This document shows positions 1 to 12,099 of a stretch of 64,000 nucleotides of DNA, piece after piece. Source of the DNA: Brevipalpus yothersi (lineage: Eukaryota > Arthropoda > Arachnida > Trombidiformes > Tenuipalpidae); contig QZCP01000228.1 in the NCBI GenBank assembly GCA_003956705.1, positions 1 through 64,000 on the forward strand, in the 5' to 3' direction. The notes below the pieces were generated by a model. The model was not told where the DNA came from. It saw only the letters and a program-made list of their open reading frames with translations, and ran no database searches. The position numbers and the translations under genes were made by a program. Position 1 is the first letter of the stretch; every line of letters begins with the position of its first letter.

Positions 1-88
<88 letters not shown>
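1..88. repeat. (CT)n microsatellite, cut by window start
   Basis: Uninterrupted CT dinucleotides run from the first base to about 88, so the true length is unknown. Confidence 0.98.
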
Positions 89-93
<5 letters not shown>

Positions 94-977
94 TCTCTCC
101 ACCCAGCTCGAGGTGGAACAAACAAGCAGGATAAACAAGCCAACACACACACATACACAAGGCAAGCATTTGCCACTCTCTCTCAACTTGTTGCGAGACT
201 TTGTTTTCTTGCGCCTGCTTTACACACGCCATCAACAAATACATAGTTTTTTTCTTCTCTCTCTCTCTCTCTCTCTTCGTTCTTCCTCCAACACAACAAC
301 ATATGCATCTCGTGGCAGTGGTCAACTGATTCTCAGTGTCCATTGTAATTATGATTGCCACGGATAGCACCCATTACGGTGAACCATAGGTGTGCTATGG
401 AACAAGTTGATGCGAGCACACGTTCGTTGGAGGAGGGGGAGAGAGAGAAAGAAGATGCTCATCAGCATCTCTCGCTCGGTGGATGGATGGATGGATGGAT
501 AAGCGGAGAATGAAATACAATCGGTGGTGTTGGTGGTTGAACACTTGAGCCGAAGGAGCACTCCAAAAAGGTAGTATCATCATCGCTTTTATAACAAGGT
601 TGCTTTTTATCGGGAAAAAAATATCCTCATGCAGAAACAAACAATCGTTGGTTGAGAATGCAATTTCCACACGCCAATCCTCGTAACACATCTCTCTCCT
701 CTCTCTTTCCTCTCTCTTTCTTCTCTCTCTCTTCTCTCTTTGACTGCATAATACATGGCTCTCTGTGGGAGTTTCGATGATTAGACTGACAATATTTGGT
801 TGCGAAGAGCTTGTTGTGGGTGTAGCTGGATGGCCCTCTACCCCCTCCCCCCTGGCTGGGTGTGTGCTGATGGCAGCAAAGAGAGGCTCTCTGATCTGAT
901 CTGATCGCGTCTCACACCTTCTCTTCACATGATCGTAATGCACGATCATTTTCTCTCGGGCTTGCTTCTCTCTCCTC

Positions 978-1034
978 TCTCTTCTCTTCTCTTTCTCTTT
1001 CTCTTTCTCTTTCTCTTTCTCTTTCTCTTTCTCT

Positions 1035-1087
<53 letters not shown>
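978..1087. repeat. Compound (CTCTTT)n-(CT)n tract
   Basis: A CTCTTT-type hexamer repeat (about 980-1042) passes directly into a pure CT run (1043-1087). The second half is the reverse complement of the GA tract at 1135-1191, only 47 bp away. Confidence 0.95.
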
Positions 1088-1092
<5 letters not shown>

Positions 1093-1132
1093 GCGGACTG
1101 AAGGTCATCTCGATTGTCAGCAAATAGCAAAC

Positions 1133-1134
<2 letters not shown>

Positions 1135-1191
<57 letters not shown>
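1135..1191. repeat. (GA)n microsatellite
   Basis: This is a pure GA run. With the CT run at 1043-1087 it makes a perfect inverted repeat around a 47-bp spacer. Confidence 0.97.
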
Positions 1192-1194
<3 letters not shown>

Positions 1195-1868
1195 TCATGG
1201 TGATATTTACTCGCTTGTTTATCTGGTTAATTTAGCTGCTCGTAATCGAAAGAAATCAACGGCGAAAAATTCAACATAGTTTCTACATACTGATGCCTGC
1301 GAGCAACGTGGCCGGCAACGGTCTATGCTGATGTTTGCAAAAAGAGATGTGGATTCCTTTGCGCGTATCTTCTATCCTGTTCATCATGACGGTAACTTGA
1401 AGTGAGAAAGAGAGAGGGAGAGAGAGAGAGAAAGTTGTGGGGACGTATTCTCGGTGGATATAAAATTTGAGATCACTATTTTTGGGAAAATTTTTTACTA
1501 TTGTGTATCCCTTCTTTTATAGTGAATGAGAGGAGAATTGCAACAGCATACTGGTGTAAGTGTGTGTGTGTGTGCTAGTCTGGGTAAATCTCCGGACCCA
1601 AGCAGATGCGAACTGGCACACTGCTCTACTTTTTTTGGCTATTTTTTGGCATTTCCTGAGCGGACGATCGAAAAAAAAACTGGAGGCCACTTGCATATAA
1701 GAAGAAAGTGAAAGTCACACATAAACCGTGTAGTAGTCCAGGTAGAGGAAAGAGAAAAAAAGAGAGGAGAAGAGAGCGTAAAATGCATCTCTCTCTCTCT
1801 CGGAATGTATTCATGTTTTCGCTTTCATTTTTTGATGGTCCAACTTTGGGCGCTGGGAAAATCGCGCT

Positions 1869-1870
<2 letters not shown>

Positions 1871-1936
<66 letters not shown>
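1871..1936. repeat. (GA)n microsatellite
   Basis: A pure GA run of about 33 units. Confidence 0.97.
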
Positions 1937-1940
<4 letters not shown>

Positions 1941-2433
1941 CAGAAAGCTAGCTCGCTGCCGATCATCATGGTGAAAACATGCACAAAAGTGATTCATTCA
2001 GAATCAGAGTTTCTAACTTTACCTAGCATTCTTCTTCTCATTTCTCAAATTTTCTTTTTATCCTGTAACATCGATCGAAAAGCTCTCGCTCTCTCTCTTT
2101 CTCTCTTGTTCTATTTTTTTGCTGATATTTTTCTCACTTCAGGTCGATTTTTTACGATTTTGCAAGTTCAGTAACTAAGTCTGGGACTAACAAAATCGCA
2201 GCTATTCGATACATGGCCAAAAAGCTGGAATTTTCGTGATACAATACAGATAATGTATACCTAATCATGGTGGTACGCTCATTGATTCTCTTATTTCTCT
2301 CTCTCTTTCACAGATAATGGCATAATGAACAGAGGAGAAAATGTGTTTGGTACTAAAGTCAGCTGGAAGGTAGAGGCATAATATGACTTCTTGTGATTTC
2401 ATGAATTCAATTTTATATTATTTATATTATATT

Positions 2434-2435
<2 letters not shown>

Positions 2436-2522
<87 letters not shown>
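2436..2522. repeat. (GA)n microsatellite
   Basis: A pure GA run of about 43 units, one of the longest uninterrupted tracts in the window. Confidence 0.97.
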
Positions 2523-2525
<3 letters not shown>

Positions 2526-3837
2526 GATAGCCATCAAAGTGGCCTCTACCTCAGAAGCCTGGATGAGGAGAACCAGCACATCTACCGATCGATGGATGGA
2601 TGGCAAAATTTTTGAGTGAGTGAGAGTGAGAGAGAGGAAAATTTCCAAACAAGCCATGATAATGAGTTTGTATGGAATGTAATCAGAGGTAGTCCAGCAA
2701 GATATGCGGCATCGTACATGTATAAATATACATACTTCGATGGCGGGAGTCACGTTGTGAGAAAGTGAATTAAGTCGATAGTGAATACAAGATTTGGACT
2801 GAAGCCACCGAAGGCGAATGTGTGTATATATGAGTGTATATATTAAAGAAAAAAGAGAGAGATAGATAAAGAGACATACACTGATGAGTAGAAAGTTTCC
2901 GTTCAAAATCAATCATCTTACATTATATCGTCATTAATATGCTAATTACGAATATGGTGAATCAGTAAATCGCAATATAAGAAAAAGGATTGAAATCGAT
3001 TGGCTCACTTGTCTCTCTTTTTCCATGTTTCTCTCTCTCTCTCTCTCTCGTTCTCTCTGTAAGTTTCTCTCTTCACCGGCAAACCGATCAGCAATCGAGC
3101 TAGCGCCACACACAGCCACTAACTCACTGTTTACGTCTGTATTTTTCCTGATATACTCCATCAAATATAAATGATGAGGAAAATTTCGACTTTGGTGTAA
3201 TTAATCGCTGAGATATCGTGGCTGGGGAGAGAGTGTGTGTATGTGTGTGCGAGCCGATATGTGTGTGTATATGAGAGACAAAAAAGAGATGAGGAAAGAT
3301 TCCTATTGCATCATTCGGCCTGTGGCAGCCAGTAGTGTTGGTGGTGTTGAACAGAAAATTTTTCTCGATCATCATATCGGCACTGTCAACACCTCACATC
3401 GATACGGGCGAGCAGATGTAATACATACACACTTTTTTTTCCAACACGATCAGCATTTTGTCTTTTTTCTCTCTCTCTCTTTCTCAAAAGCAAATCATAG
3501 ACACACACAACATTTTAACGATGTGTTGAGAGAGAGAAAGTGAAAAAAAGACACAAGTAAGAAGAAGTAATATCTTTCCACTTACCGTTCTGATGAGGAG
3601 TGATGAGGATCGATGTATTTATGTACGATGGCAACAAAATGTGTGTTTAAATAATACCACTTCCGGCACGAATATGAACGGAAAAAAAAGATCCAAATCA
3701 GATCAAAAGTCCACAAATCGAGACACAGTGATACACGGAGCAAGAGAGATCAGTTCGACAACGATCACACACTCACAGTTTCGATAATCTCTCGGAAAGA
3801 TTCTCTCTCTTTCTAATACACAGAGAGATGATTATTC

Positions 3838-3873
3838 AGAGAGAGAGAGAGAGAGAAAGAAAGAGAGAGAGAG
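3838..3873. repeat. Imperfect GA/AAAG tract
   Basis: A short GA run broken by AAAG units, close to the 5' end of the Msps gene. Confidence 0.85.
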
Positions 3874-4193
3874 TCAAGAGAGAGCTGATATTGCATCATC
3901 ATGCGCTGCATGCGCTGCACATCATCATTACAAACATTTTTTCCCCTTTTTGGGGGGATTGCACGATGGTTGTGTCCTCTGGTGGACATTAGATGGAATA
4001 AAATGAAATCGGTTGAAAACAACATTTCAAATGAATGTTTGTAACCGCTTTCAGTGCAACTTTGTCATCATCAAATCATCAAATTTGGTGTATATTATTA
4101 TATATTTTCAAAAGTTAATTTGATTAATATTGTATGTTAGTGATTGTGTTTTCGGTGTTGGCTGATTGAAAATATTGATACAATTGTTTAATC

Positions 4194-7100
4194 ATGACAT
4201 CGAAAGGTGATGATGAAGATTTCTCTAAATTGTCTTTAAATGAACGCTTAGAACATAAGGTGAGTGTGTGTTTTTTTTCTCTCTCTTTCTCCTTCTATTC
4301 ATTTTTCATGCCAAATTCAGTTCGAACTTACTGGTATGACCTTTGAATAGTTTTGTGTGAGTATGTTCACCAATTATAGTAGGTAGATGTTAACATTCTT
4401 GGTAATTCAAATCATATATATATGATACCTTTGATCATTTCTATTGGCATTTGACAATATCAGAATGGTATTACTGTTGATGATAATAATAGACCTTGCA
4501 TGTTGTTGAGGAGCCGCCTTTGTTTTAGGTTGGTCAATTGGTATCAACTTTCCATCTCATTACAATTGAGATTGTATTCTATTTACAAGCTCTATTTTGT
4601 CAAAATATTTCCAGTATGCACTCCTTTACTCACATGACCATCCTCAACGATTATCCATAAATATACACTCCATATTTTGAACTTTGTTCATTTTTTTCAC
4701 TCTTCTTTCTCTTCTTTTTCCTTTTTTCTTACTTCTTCCACCCTCAGAATTGGAAAGCTCGTGTAAGCGCTTACGAAGACTTGGTCAAGTTTTTTGAAAG
4801 TCAAGATGAAAAAAGTGGTGAATTCTCCAAATATATGCCTTATGTCAAAAAAATTCCAATTGATAGTAATGTGACCGCCCAAGAGAAAGGATTGGCGGCG
4901 GTGTTATCGTTTGTCGAAAAATCACCAATCAATGTTAGCGGTCGAGTTGCCAGTGATGTTTTAAGTGGCTGCCTGATTAAAGCCAATCTATCCTCCAGAG
5001 CGAAAACTCGTGAATTGGTATGCGATATTGTGCTCATGTATATTGAAGTAGAGAAGCACGAGATTGTTGTTGAAGAGATAATGAAATGCCTTGATAATAA
5101 GACTCCCAAAATAGTCACTGGAGCTATATCCTTGCTGCGTGAATCACTCCACCAGTTTGGTAATCGAATAGTTAAACCCAACTACTACGGTAAATCATTA
5201 GCTTCCTTATTGGAGCACAAAGACCCTAGTATTCGTTCGGAAGCAAAATCACTCGCCATCGAATCATACCGATGGAACAAAGATGCCATTAAGCCTGCTA
5301 TATCTTCCGTGAAAGCGGTGCTAATGAATGAATTGGAGGAAGAATTTTCCAAAATTAAGGAAGAAAGGGCGAAACCAACTCGTCTTTTGCGTTCGGAACA
5401 AATTCAACCAGAATATGAAGATCAAGTTGATGAAGCCAGCAATGCGGAGAGTAAAACATCAACACCCGAACCGGAAACAGATCCATTCGACATTTATGAT
5501 CCAGTTGAAGTCTTATCAAAAGTTCCAAATGATTTCATGGAAAAAGTTGAATCCAAAAAATGGGGAGACCGCAAAGAGGCGGTAGAAAGTATCCTCCAAC
5601 TCATTTCTCCTCATCCTAAACTCATGCCTGGTGACTACGGAGAACTAGTCAAGGCTCTTAAAAAGCTTTTAGGTAAAGACAGCAATGTTAATGTGGTCGG
5701 TGTCGCAGCAAAGTGTTTGGCTGAGCTTGCGACCAAACTTCGCAAGTCATTCCACCCATATGCTCACGCTTGTATGGTAGTTGTGTTGGAAAAATTCAAA
5801 GAAAAGAATAAGATTGTTGTCGTTAATCTTCGTGAAGCAATCGATGCCATTATTCTCTCCTCTAGTTTAGAAGCAATCTCTGAAGATATCATATCTGCAC
5901 TCGGTAACAAAAATCCTCAAATCAGAACCGAAACAGCTAGTTTCATATCTCGTCATTGTGCCACCGCTAATCCCATATCCTGGGGATCAAAGAAAACTCT
6001 CGCCCCTATCGTTGAGGCGCTAGTTAAGGATCTGAATTACAATGATCCATCAGTGCGTGATGCTTCAGCTGAGGCTCTTGGAACTATAATGAAAGTGATG
6101 GGTGAGAAAACAATGGCTCCCTACTTCTCCGATATTGATGCCCTCAAGATGGCCAAAATCAAGGAAAATTATGATAAAGTTGAGGTAAAATTCACTGCTC
6201 CAGTTTCTATTCCTCAAGCTAAGCCACCAGTTCGATCTCAAGCAACGCGTTCAGCTGGTCAGCAACCTCCCCCACCTACATCTTCTATGGCTCCACCCAA
6301 GAAGATTCCACCAAAAGTTGCTCCGAAGAAAGTTATTAAACCTGATGTCGAGTCTAAACAACCTCAAATAAAGCCTAAGACCGTGCCCAAACCCAAGTCA
6401 CGAACAGGTTTCACATCTAAACCTGATTCATCCTCCGAAAATTTCACAGCGCCCCTTTTACCGGCTAATAACATGAAAGAGCAACGTATCAACGATGAAA
6501 AAGCTCTGAAAATATTGAAATGGAACTTCACCACACCGCGTGAAGAATTTTTCACTCTACTGAAAGAGCAAATGATCGCTGCTAACTGGAATGAGTCATT
6601 GGTGACAAACTGTTTTCATGCGAACTTCAAGTTCCATCTTAAAGCTATCGAAAGTTTGACCGAATTTCTGAACCAGGGCAATGTGGAGGCGACTCTTCTT
6701 AACTCTGATCTCATACTTAAATGGATTGCTCTCCGATTCTTTGATACCAATCCAAGTGTCATTCTTAAAGCATTAGAATACTTGATCAAAATCTTCCAAG
6801 CTTTCCAGGAGAATGAACAAAAATTGAGTGAATCTGATGGCCAAAGTTTTATACCATACTTAATCCAGAAAACTGGTGATCCCAAAGACATTTTCCGCCA
6901 AAAAGTCCACGAGATATTAGAAATTTTGAAAAATATATACCCACCTCAACGTTTGTTCTCCTTCATCGTAAATGGATTGTCATCCAAAAACGCTCGACAG
7001 CGAGCAACTTGCCTCGATGAGCTCAGCTATCTTATCTCAACTTACGGTCTCTCTGTTTGCCAGCCATCTCCCAGTGAAGCTCTCAAATCAATTGGAAAGC

Positions 7101-9316
7101 AAATAGGAGATAAAGACAAAGGTGTCAGAGAAGCAGCACTTAATTGTGCTGTTGCCGCTTTCCAAATGGAAGGTGAAAAGGTCTACAAGTTGATTGGTAG
7201 TATACCTGAAAAAGATATGGATATGCTAGAGGAGCGCATAAAACGAAAGAAGCCTCTCAGAACGGCATCAGAGAAAACTTTATTGAAAACGGACGAAGAA
7301 AAGAGGAAAGAAAATACCCCACAAATCAGAAAAATTGCTTCCGAATCTGTCCTCAAGTCTGAACAAAATAATGATCGTGTGCCTAGAAATGAAATCATCA
7401 AACACCCTTACTCCAGAACTTCTCCAATGGATGAGGATGATGAACCCGCTATTCCCAGTATAAGAGTGGCACCAATGTCGGCTTTGAGGGCACAAAATCA
7501 CTATCGTGATGAGGATGCTCACACACCACCCGTTGTTTCGAATCTATCTAGAAAATTGCTCAATTCTGGAACTATCACAAAACAAAGGCCGGTTGGCTAC
7601 AATACACCAGGTTTTGGTTCACCCTTCCGGAGACCTGATCAAGAAAATGGTTTCAAGCGAGATGATACACATCATGAGGAGAGATTCACACCTGCGGCGA
7701 GATTCAATCGTTCGGGCACCTATGGTATGAACAATGGTAATGATCTTTCCGAAGATGAATCTAGACACGAAGTGGAAAATGAAGATCCTCGCTCAGATCA
7801 TGCCAATGCTGAATCATCATCTAGACGTTTGTCCTTCTCGAGACTTAATCAGCCAAGTCCCAGGCTAATTGAATTTTCTCCGGCTCCTCCAAGCGTCGAC
7901 CGCTCTGTCCGTGTAGCTAGTACATATATAAGTCAACTGTCTTCAACTGATTTTCACTCTGCCTTCCACACCGCTACTCAGCTTCACACTCTCCTCAATC
8001 AGCCCGAAAAAGCACGTACTCATTTTTCTGATAAAGTGGATCATTTAGTGCTCCGCTACAATTTGCAGCACAAGTATATTCTTCAGAAACATCTTGATGA
8101 TGCAAATATTTCCAAAGAGGAAATCGTTGATTTTCTTAAAATTCTAAATTTGAGTTTAACTCTCGTTTTCGGGCATGAAATACTCCGTAAGTTGATAACG
8201 CGGGACGTTTTAAAAGAACTGATTGGAACAGTTATATCTCTTCTCCTGGACGATAGAGTAAGTCATCTTCCCGATAGTTCTCACATTATCAAGTCAACCA
8301 ACCAGCTTGCAAATGCCATCATAAGTTTCTCAGATCCGACCAATATGCTCTCCGCTCTGATTAATCTTTTGCAAGAAAGTATTCTCGAAAGGCATCGTAA
8401 CAGTAGGCCTTTAGAACTTGTGATGAAGTGTATCTGGAAAATGAGCAGAGTTTTGGACTATTTCATCAACGATCTTTGGATCGATACGGTTCTCTTTGAA
8501 ATCCATTGCTTCTTCGAAAGATTTCCACCGGAATATTGGAAGAGTGGTGATGGAGCCGACTACGATGTGCCAATGAGAACTGTAAAAACCGTTATTTTCC
8601 TCATCATAAAGAATCTCCAGGATAAAATATTCGACCACCTCACCATGGTTCCGAATGTTGAAAAAACTGAGCTGTATGTGTACATGCAAAAAGCCCTCCG
8701 ACAAGTCCGCTCTGAGCGTTCATCAAACAGCCTTCAATCCAAACGGTCCTCTGTTCAGCTTCCCGGCCTATCTGCTCAAGACGCTCTTCTGCTGAAATCG
8801 ATCATCAACAAGCTTGGAACTCCAAACAATGAGGAGGGTTTCCAAATGTTACGAGACTTTTGTGACAAGAGGCCTACCTTTTCGCAACAAGATCTTCAAA
8901 GTTACCTGCATCAAACCTCTTCCGAATTCTTCGTAACCTTTGTCCTCGAAGGTCTCACCAAAGCTCGTCCATCTGATTCACACAATGGAGGTCATGATAA
9001 GTATCAAGAGCCATGTAGTGGTGTGCAGATGATGACCAAAGTCAATCAAAGCTACAGTATCAGCAGTTCCAATAACGATAGTGTTGCAGCTGAGCCAAAC
9101 TCTTGTCCTTCCCTGTCCAGTAATGTTGGTGATTTGACGGCAAAAGGCATCAAAAGATGGTTTAAATCATCCACTGGTCTGACGGTTGAAGATGATTTTC
9201 ATAATCCTTTTGCTCGTAATCATCATCAAGAGCTTCAGGCAAAACTCCTCGAAGATTCTAAAATCGCCAAGTTACAGGTCGAGCTTATGCGGCAGCGTTC
9301 TCAACGATATCTTTAA
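4194..9316 (+). CDS. msps: XMAP215/Msps/CKAP5-family microtubule polymerase (reduced TOG array)
   Basis: Two coding exons, 4194-4259 and 4748-9316, joined in frame give 1544 aa. The start is the ATG of the short first exon: it restores the conserved beginning of TOG1 (LEHKNWKARVSAYEDL) across the splice. Visible domains: TOG1 about 1-235, TOG2 about 275-505, a Pro/Lys-rich linker about 515-595, a third TOG about 600-860, a Ser/Arg-rich disordered stretch about 860-1085, then a helical C-terminal domain. The third TOG matches the last TOG (TOG5) of animal XMAP215 proteins, with motifs such as LKWNFTTPREEF and MLEERIKR. Family members bind tubulin through TOG domains, speed growth at microtubule plus ends and act at centrosomes and spindles. 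Fly and human proteins have five TOGs and about 2,000 residues; here TOG3 and TOG4 are missing. A possible polyadenylation signal (ATTAAA) is at 9418. Confidence 0.93.
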
Positions 9317-10016
9317 TAAGTTCTGTTGAACTTGTAAATTCTTCATTTAAAAGCTTCCTTTTGGCCCTTGACTAGGCCTATCATTTTGAATGGATCCTTT
9401 CAATCGATTATTTCATCATTAAAGACCTATTCTCTAGACTTTCTTGCCTCTCTTAATCAATAATTTCCACAGTTCTCAGCCGAAAGGGTGATACCTACTG
9501 GTACAGAGGGAATTCACTGGCAATGCTCAGTGGGCCTTTCCAGAGGGATTACCCTTTTGTCGTTTTGGTAAACAAAGTTGATCAATACAGGAATTACCGC
9601 TCTCATGAATCACTGACCACCTGTGAGTGCTCTTGTTTTCACCAATAATAAGTAATTTTCATCCTTATCAAGGAGAGTTGAGGAAAAAATTTTCTAACAC
9701 GAACAAAACTACATGATTATTTCATTCTTATCATCTCGATCATAATGAAATCAGGAATTTGTGATGCTTCACTGGTAAGAACTCAAAACTTGTGCATCAT
9801 CTTGACATCTTACAAGATATCGAGCAATCTGATGCTGTTGAAAAGGTTCGATTTTGCGCAAGGCACACGTACAAAAGGCATACATTACATGTACTCGTTT
9901 CTTCTCCCCCTCATCGAAGAAGAACAGTTCTAGATTTTTGGCATGTTAAAATTCGAGAAATTCGATCTGTTAAATTTCGAATCCAGTCATAATGGACTGA
10001 ATTATTTCCTTTGATA
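9317..10016. other. Msps 3' UTR and intergenic DNA
   Basis: No conserved coding exon is visible. The left part is expected to be the Msps 3' UTR (ATTAAA at 9418-9423); the right part should hold the promoter of the CUB-domain gene. Short open frames at 9745-9990 match nothing recognisable and look like chance. Confidence 0.55.
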
Positions 10017-12099
10017 ATGAAGGCGCGTGCTAGCGCCCTATGGATTTTATTAATTCTAATAATTCCGTTCCAAATCAGTCAGGGTGAGTCTTATTACTTG
10101 TGTTCTAATGCCTTCTAATCAATTAGTGAATTTGATCTCGATATTTTTCTGTGAATCATGGGAAATTTTTGAGCCAATGTAGGAGAGAAGATGAAACCTT
10201 TAATTGAAAGCAATCAAGAGGGAAGAAATGGTCAGATTTCATCTATTACTATCTATTACCTCAGAATTGGGATGCAAAAATTTCCCAAAAAACAGTTCGA
10301 TGTAGAATCAGTTATTATAAAGAAGTGGGAGGTGAAAATTTCCCTCCAGACTGAGAAAGAATAGAAAATTCTTTGGATCACTAATTCACCTCTAACTTGT
10401 AATCTATTTTTTTCAGGAATAGGAGATGATGATTGTTATTACACTTTCGACAGTTTACATGTGAGAGAAGGTAATTTTTCTTCACCTAATTGGCCGGAAT
10501 TATATCCATCGGACAAAAAATGTGCTTATGTGTTTAATGCAAGACCTTTTGAAACATTGAGAATCAAGTTCACTCACTTTTCATTGGAACCTGAATTCGA
10601 TAAAGGGTAAGTGAATCGAAAAGACTTCGATTCAGAACTTAAGAAATCTATGATCTGAACACTATTAAGAGATGAATTATGTAGTGGATAGGTCAATTTT
10701 GTTGATGAATATCATGTGTCAGAACTTTCAACATTTGAATATTTTCACTTGCAGATGTCTCACTGATTATATTGATATTTCAACGGTGACTTCATTGAAT
10801 GTGAGACGGTTCCGAGGCCGATACTGTGGAAATATGAATCCAGGAGAGAATGTTTTCTTCTATCCAAAAACTGAGATTGTCTTTCGCTCCAACAATGTGG
10901 TCAATGATCAGGGTTTCAGAGCTGAGTTCGAATTTATTGATGAAAAAGAAGTGATTCCTCCTAATATACTTCAAACTACAAATTGCTATCAAGAGCTTAC
11001 CGGTGATGGAGGATTAATTGGCTCACCAAATTATCCGGATCAATATCCTCTAGAATCTCTGTGCTATTGGCACATTAGGGTTGAACAAGATCAACACATC
11101 TATCTCAACCTCCTCCAATTACAGCTTATTGGCGATTGCAATAAATCTTCTCTCTCATTCCACGATGGCTATGAGTATTCATTCTTTGAGTCATCAAATT
11201 TGAAAAAATATTGCAATGATATTCGATCATATAAAGGACACGATGAGAAAGTCTACCTTTCAGCCGGTAATCGAGTGATTGTAAAATTTCGAAGCAATCT
11301 ATCACAAAATGATCAATTGGATGGTCTGATTGGCTTTCAATTAGCCTGGACAGCGGTTAAATTTACACAAAAGGGAGAATGTACAAAATTTGAATGTGAA
11401 AAAAGTAACTATTGCTTCACATCAGACAATTCTGCCAAGTGTCAAGATATGAAATCATTTTGTATCCATAAGTCACTGATTTGTGATGGAATTCCCAATT
11501 GCTCTGAGCGAGACACAAGTGATGAAGATCACTGTACACTTTTGCCCATTACCACAAATACTTTGGCCACCATTGCTGGTTCCGTTCTGGTAGTTCTAGT
11601 GATTTGTTGTTGGTGTTTTCGGCCTCGACGGAAACCATCCGAAAAATTGTCATCACTATACCTTCATCAGCAACATTTTCCGAAGCCTTATGTGCAGGGT
11701 AGTTCTCCAAAACAATATATACCGGTACCCAGTCCACCCAGAATTTTTAGTGATTCGAGTGGAACCAATACACAAGGCAACTATGGTGATCATCCTCTAT
11801 CGATGGTCAATCGAACTGGACAATCATTGCCAAGACAGCTTCAAAGTCGAGAGAATGGGGAGGAAGGAGAGGATGAGGATAGTGATTACAGTAACATATA
11901 CCCACATCAATCGATGGTCAAATCTCCCAATCCGTCACGATCATCAGTCATCATAAGTGGTCCACCTGATGGTAGATCACACATTGGTAACACTTCTTGC
12001 TCAATTCATGGAAATGAAAGCAATCATTATCAAGTGCCTATAAAATTATCACATGTTCCAGATTCCAATACTCCATCAGATCAGTTCTCTCCTATTTGA
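10017..12099 (+). CDS. CUB-CUB-LDLa single-pass membrane protein, Neto-like
   Basis: Three exons (10017-10083, 10417-10606, 10755-12099) give 533 aa. Exon 1 encodes a signal peptide (basic start, then a Leu/Ile-rich core). Next come CUB1 (about 30-150) and CUB2 (about 163-290, with the typical SPNYPDQYP), then an LDL-receptor class A module (about 303-350) ending in CDGIPNC and SDEDHC. A transmembrane helix (about 358-380) and a roughly 155-residue Ser/Pro-rich cytoplasmic tail follow. This CUB-CUB-LDLa-TM order is that of Neto/NETO1/NETO2, auxiliary subunits that cluster or tune kainate-type glutamate receptors; C. elegans SOL-2 is a relative. The architecture is read from the sequence; the synaptic role is inferred from the family. 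Another CUB/LDLa membrane protein such as an LRP12-like receptor is less likely. Confidence 0.72.

Larger units (their letters stand above)
1..4193. other. Microsatellite-rich intergenic DNA upstream of the Msps gene
   Basis: No credible coding exon was found. All long open frames here are low-complexity translations of CT, GA or CTCTTT repeats (Leu-Ser, Arg-Glu or Phe-Leu runs). The block holds several long CT/GA tracts (listed separately), a short GGAT run near 479-500, and TG/CA-rich stretches around 1560 and 3235. It probably includes the promoter and any non-coding 5' exon of the Msps gene, but no transcription start could be fixed. The left end of the window cuts through a CT tract. Confidence 0.6.

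Noticed and set aside
395..1198. Long minus-strand open frame of 267 codons
   Set aside because: Almost wholly Leu-Ser, Arg-Glu and Lys-Glu runs translated from CT/GA and CTCTTT repeats, with no conserved sequence.
7506..7730. Short open frames inside the Msps exon in other frames
   Set aside because: Shadows of a clearly conserved coding frame, without conservation of their own.
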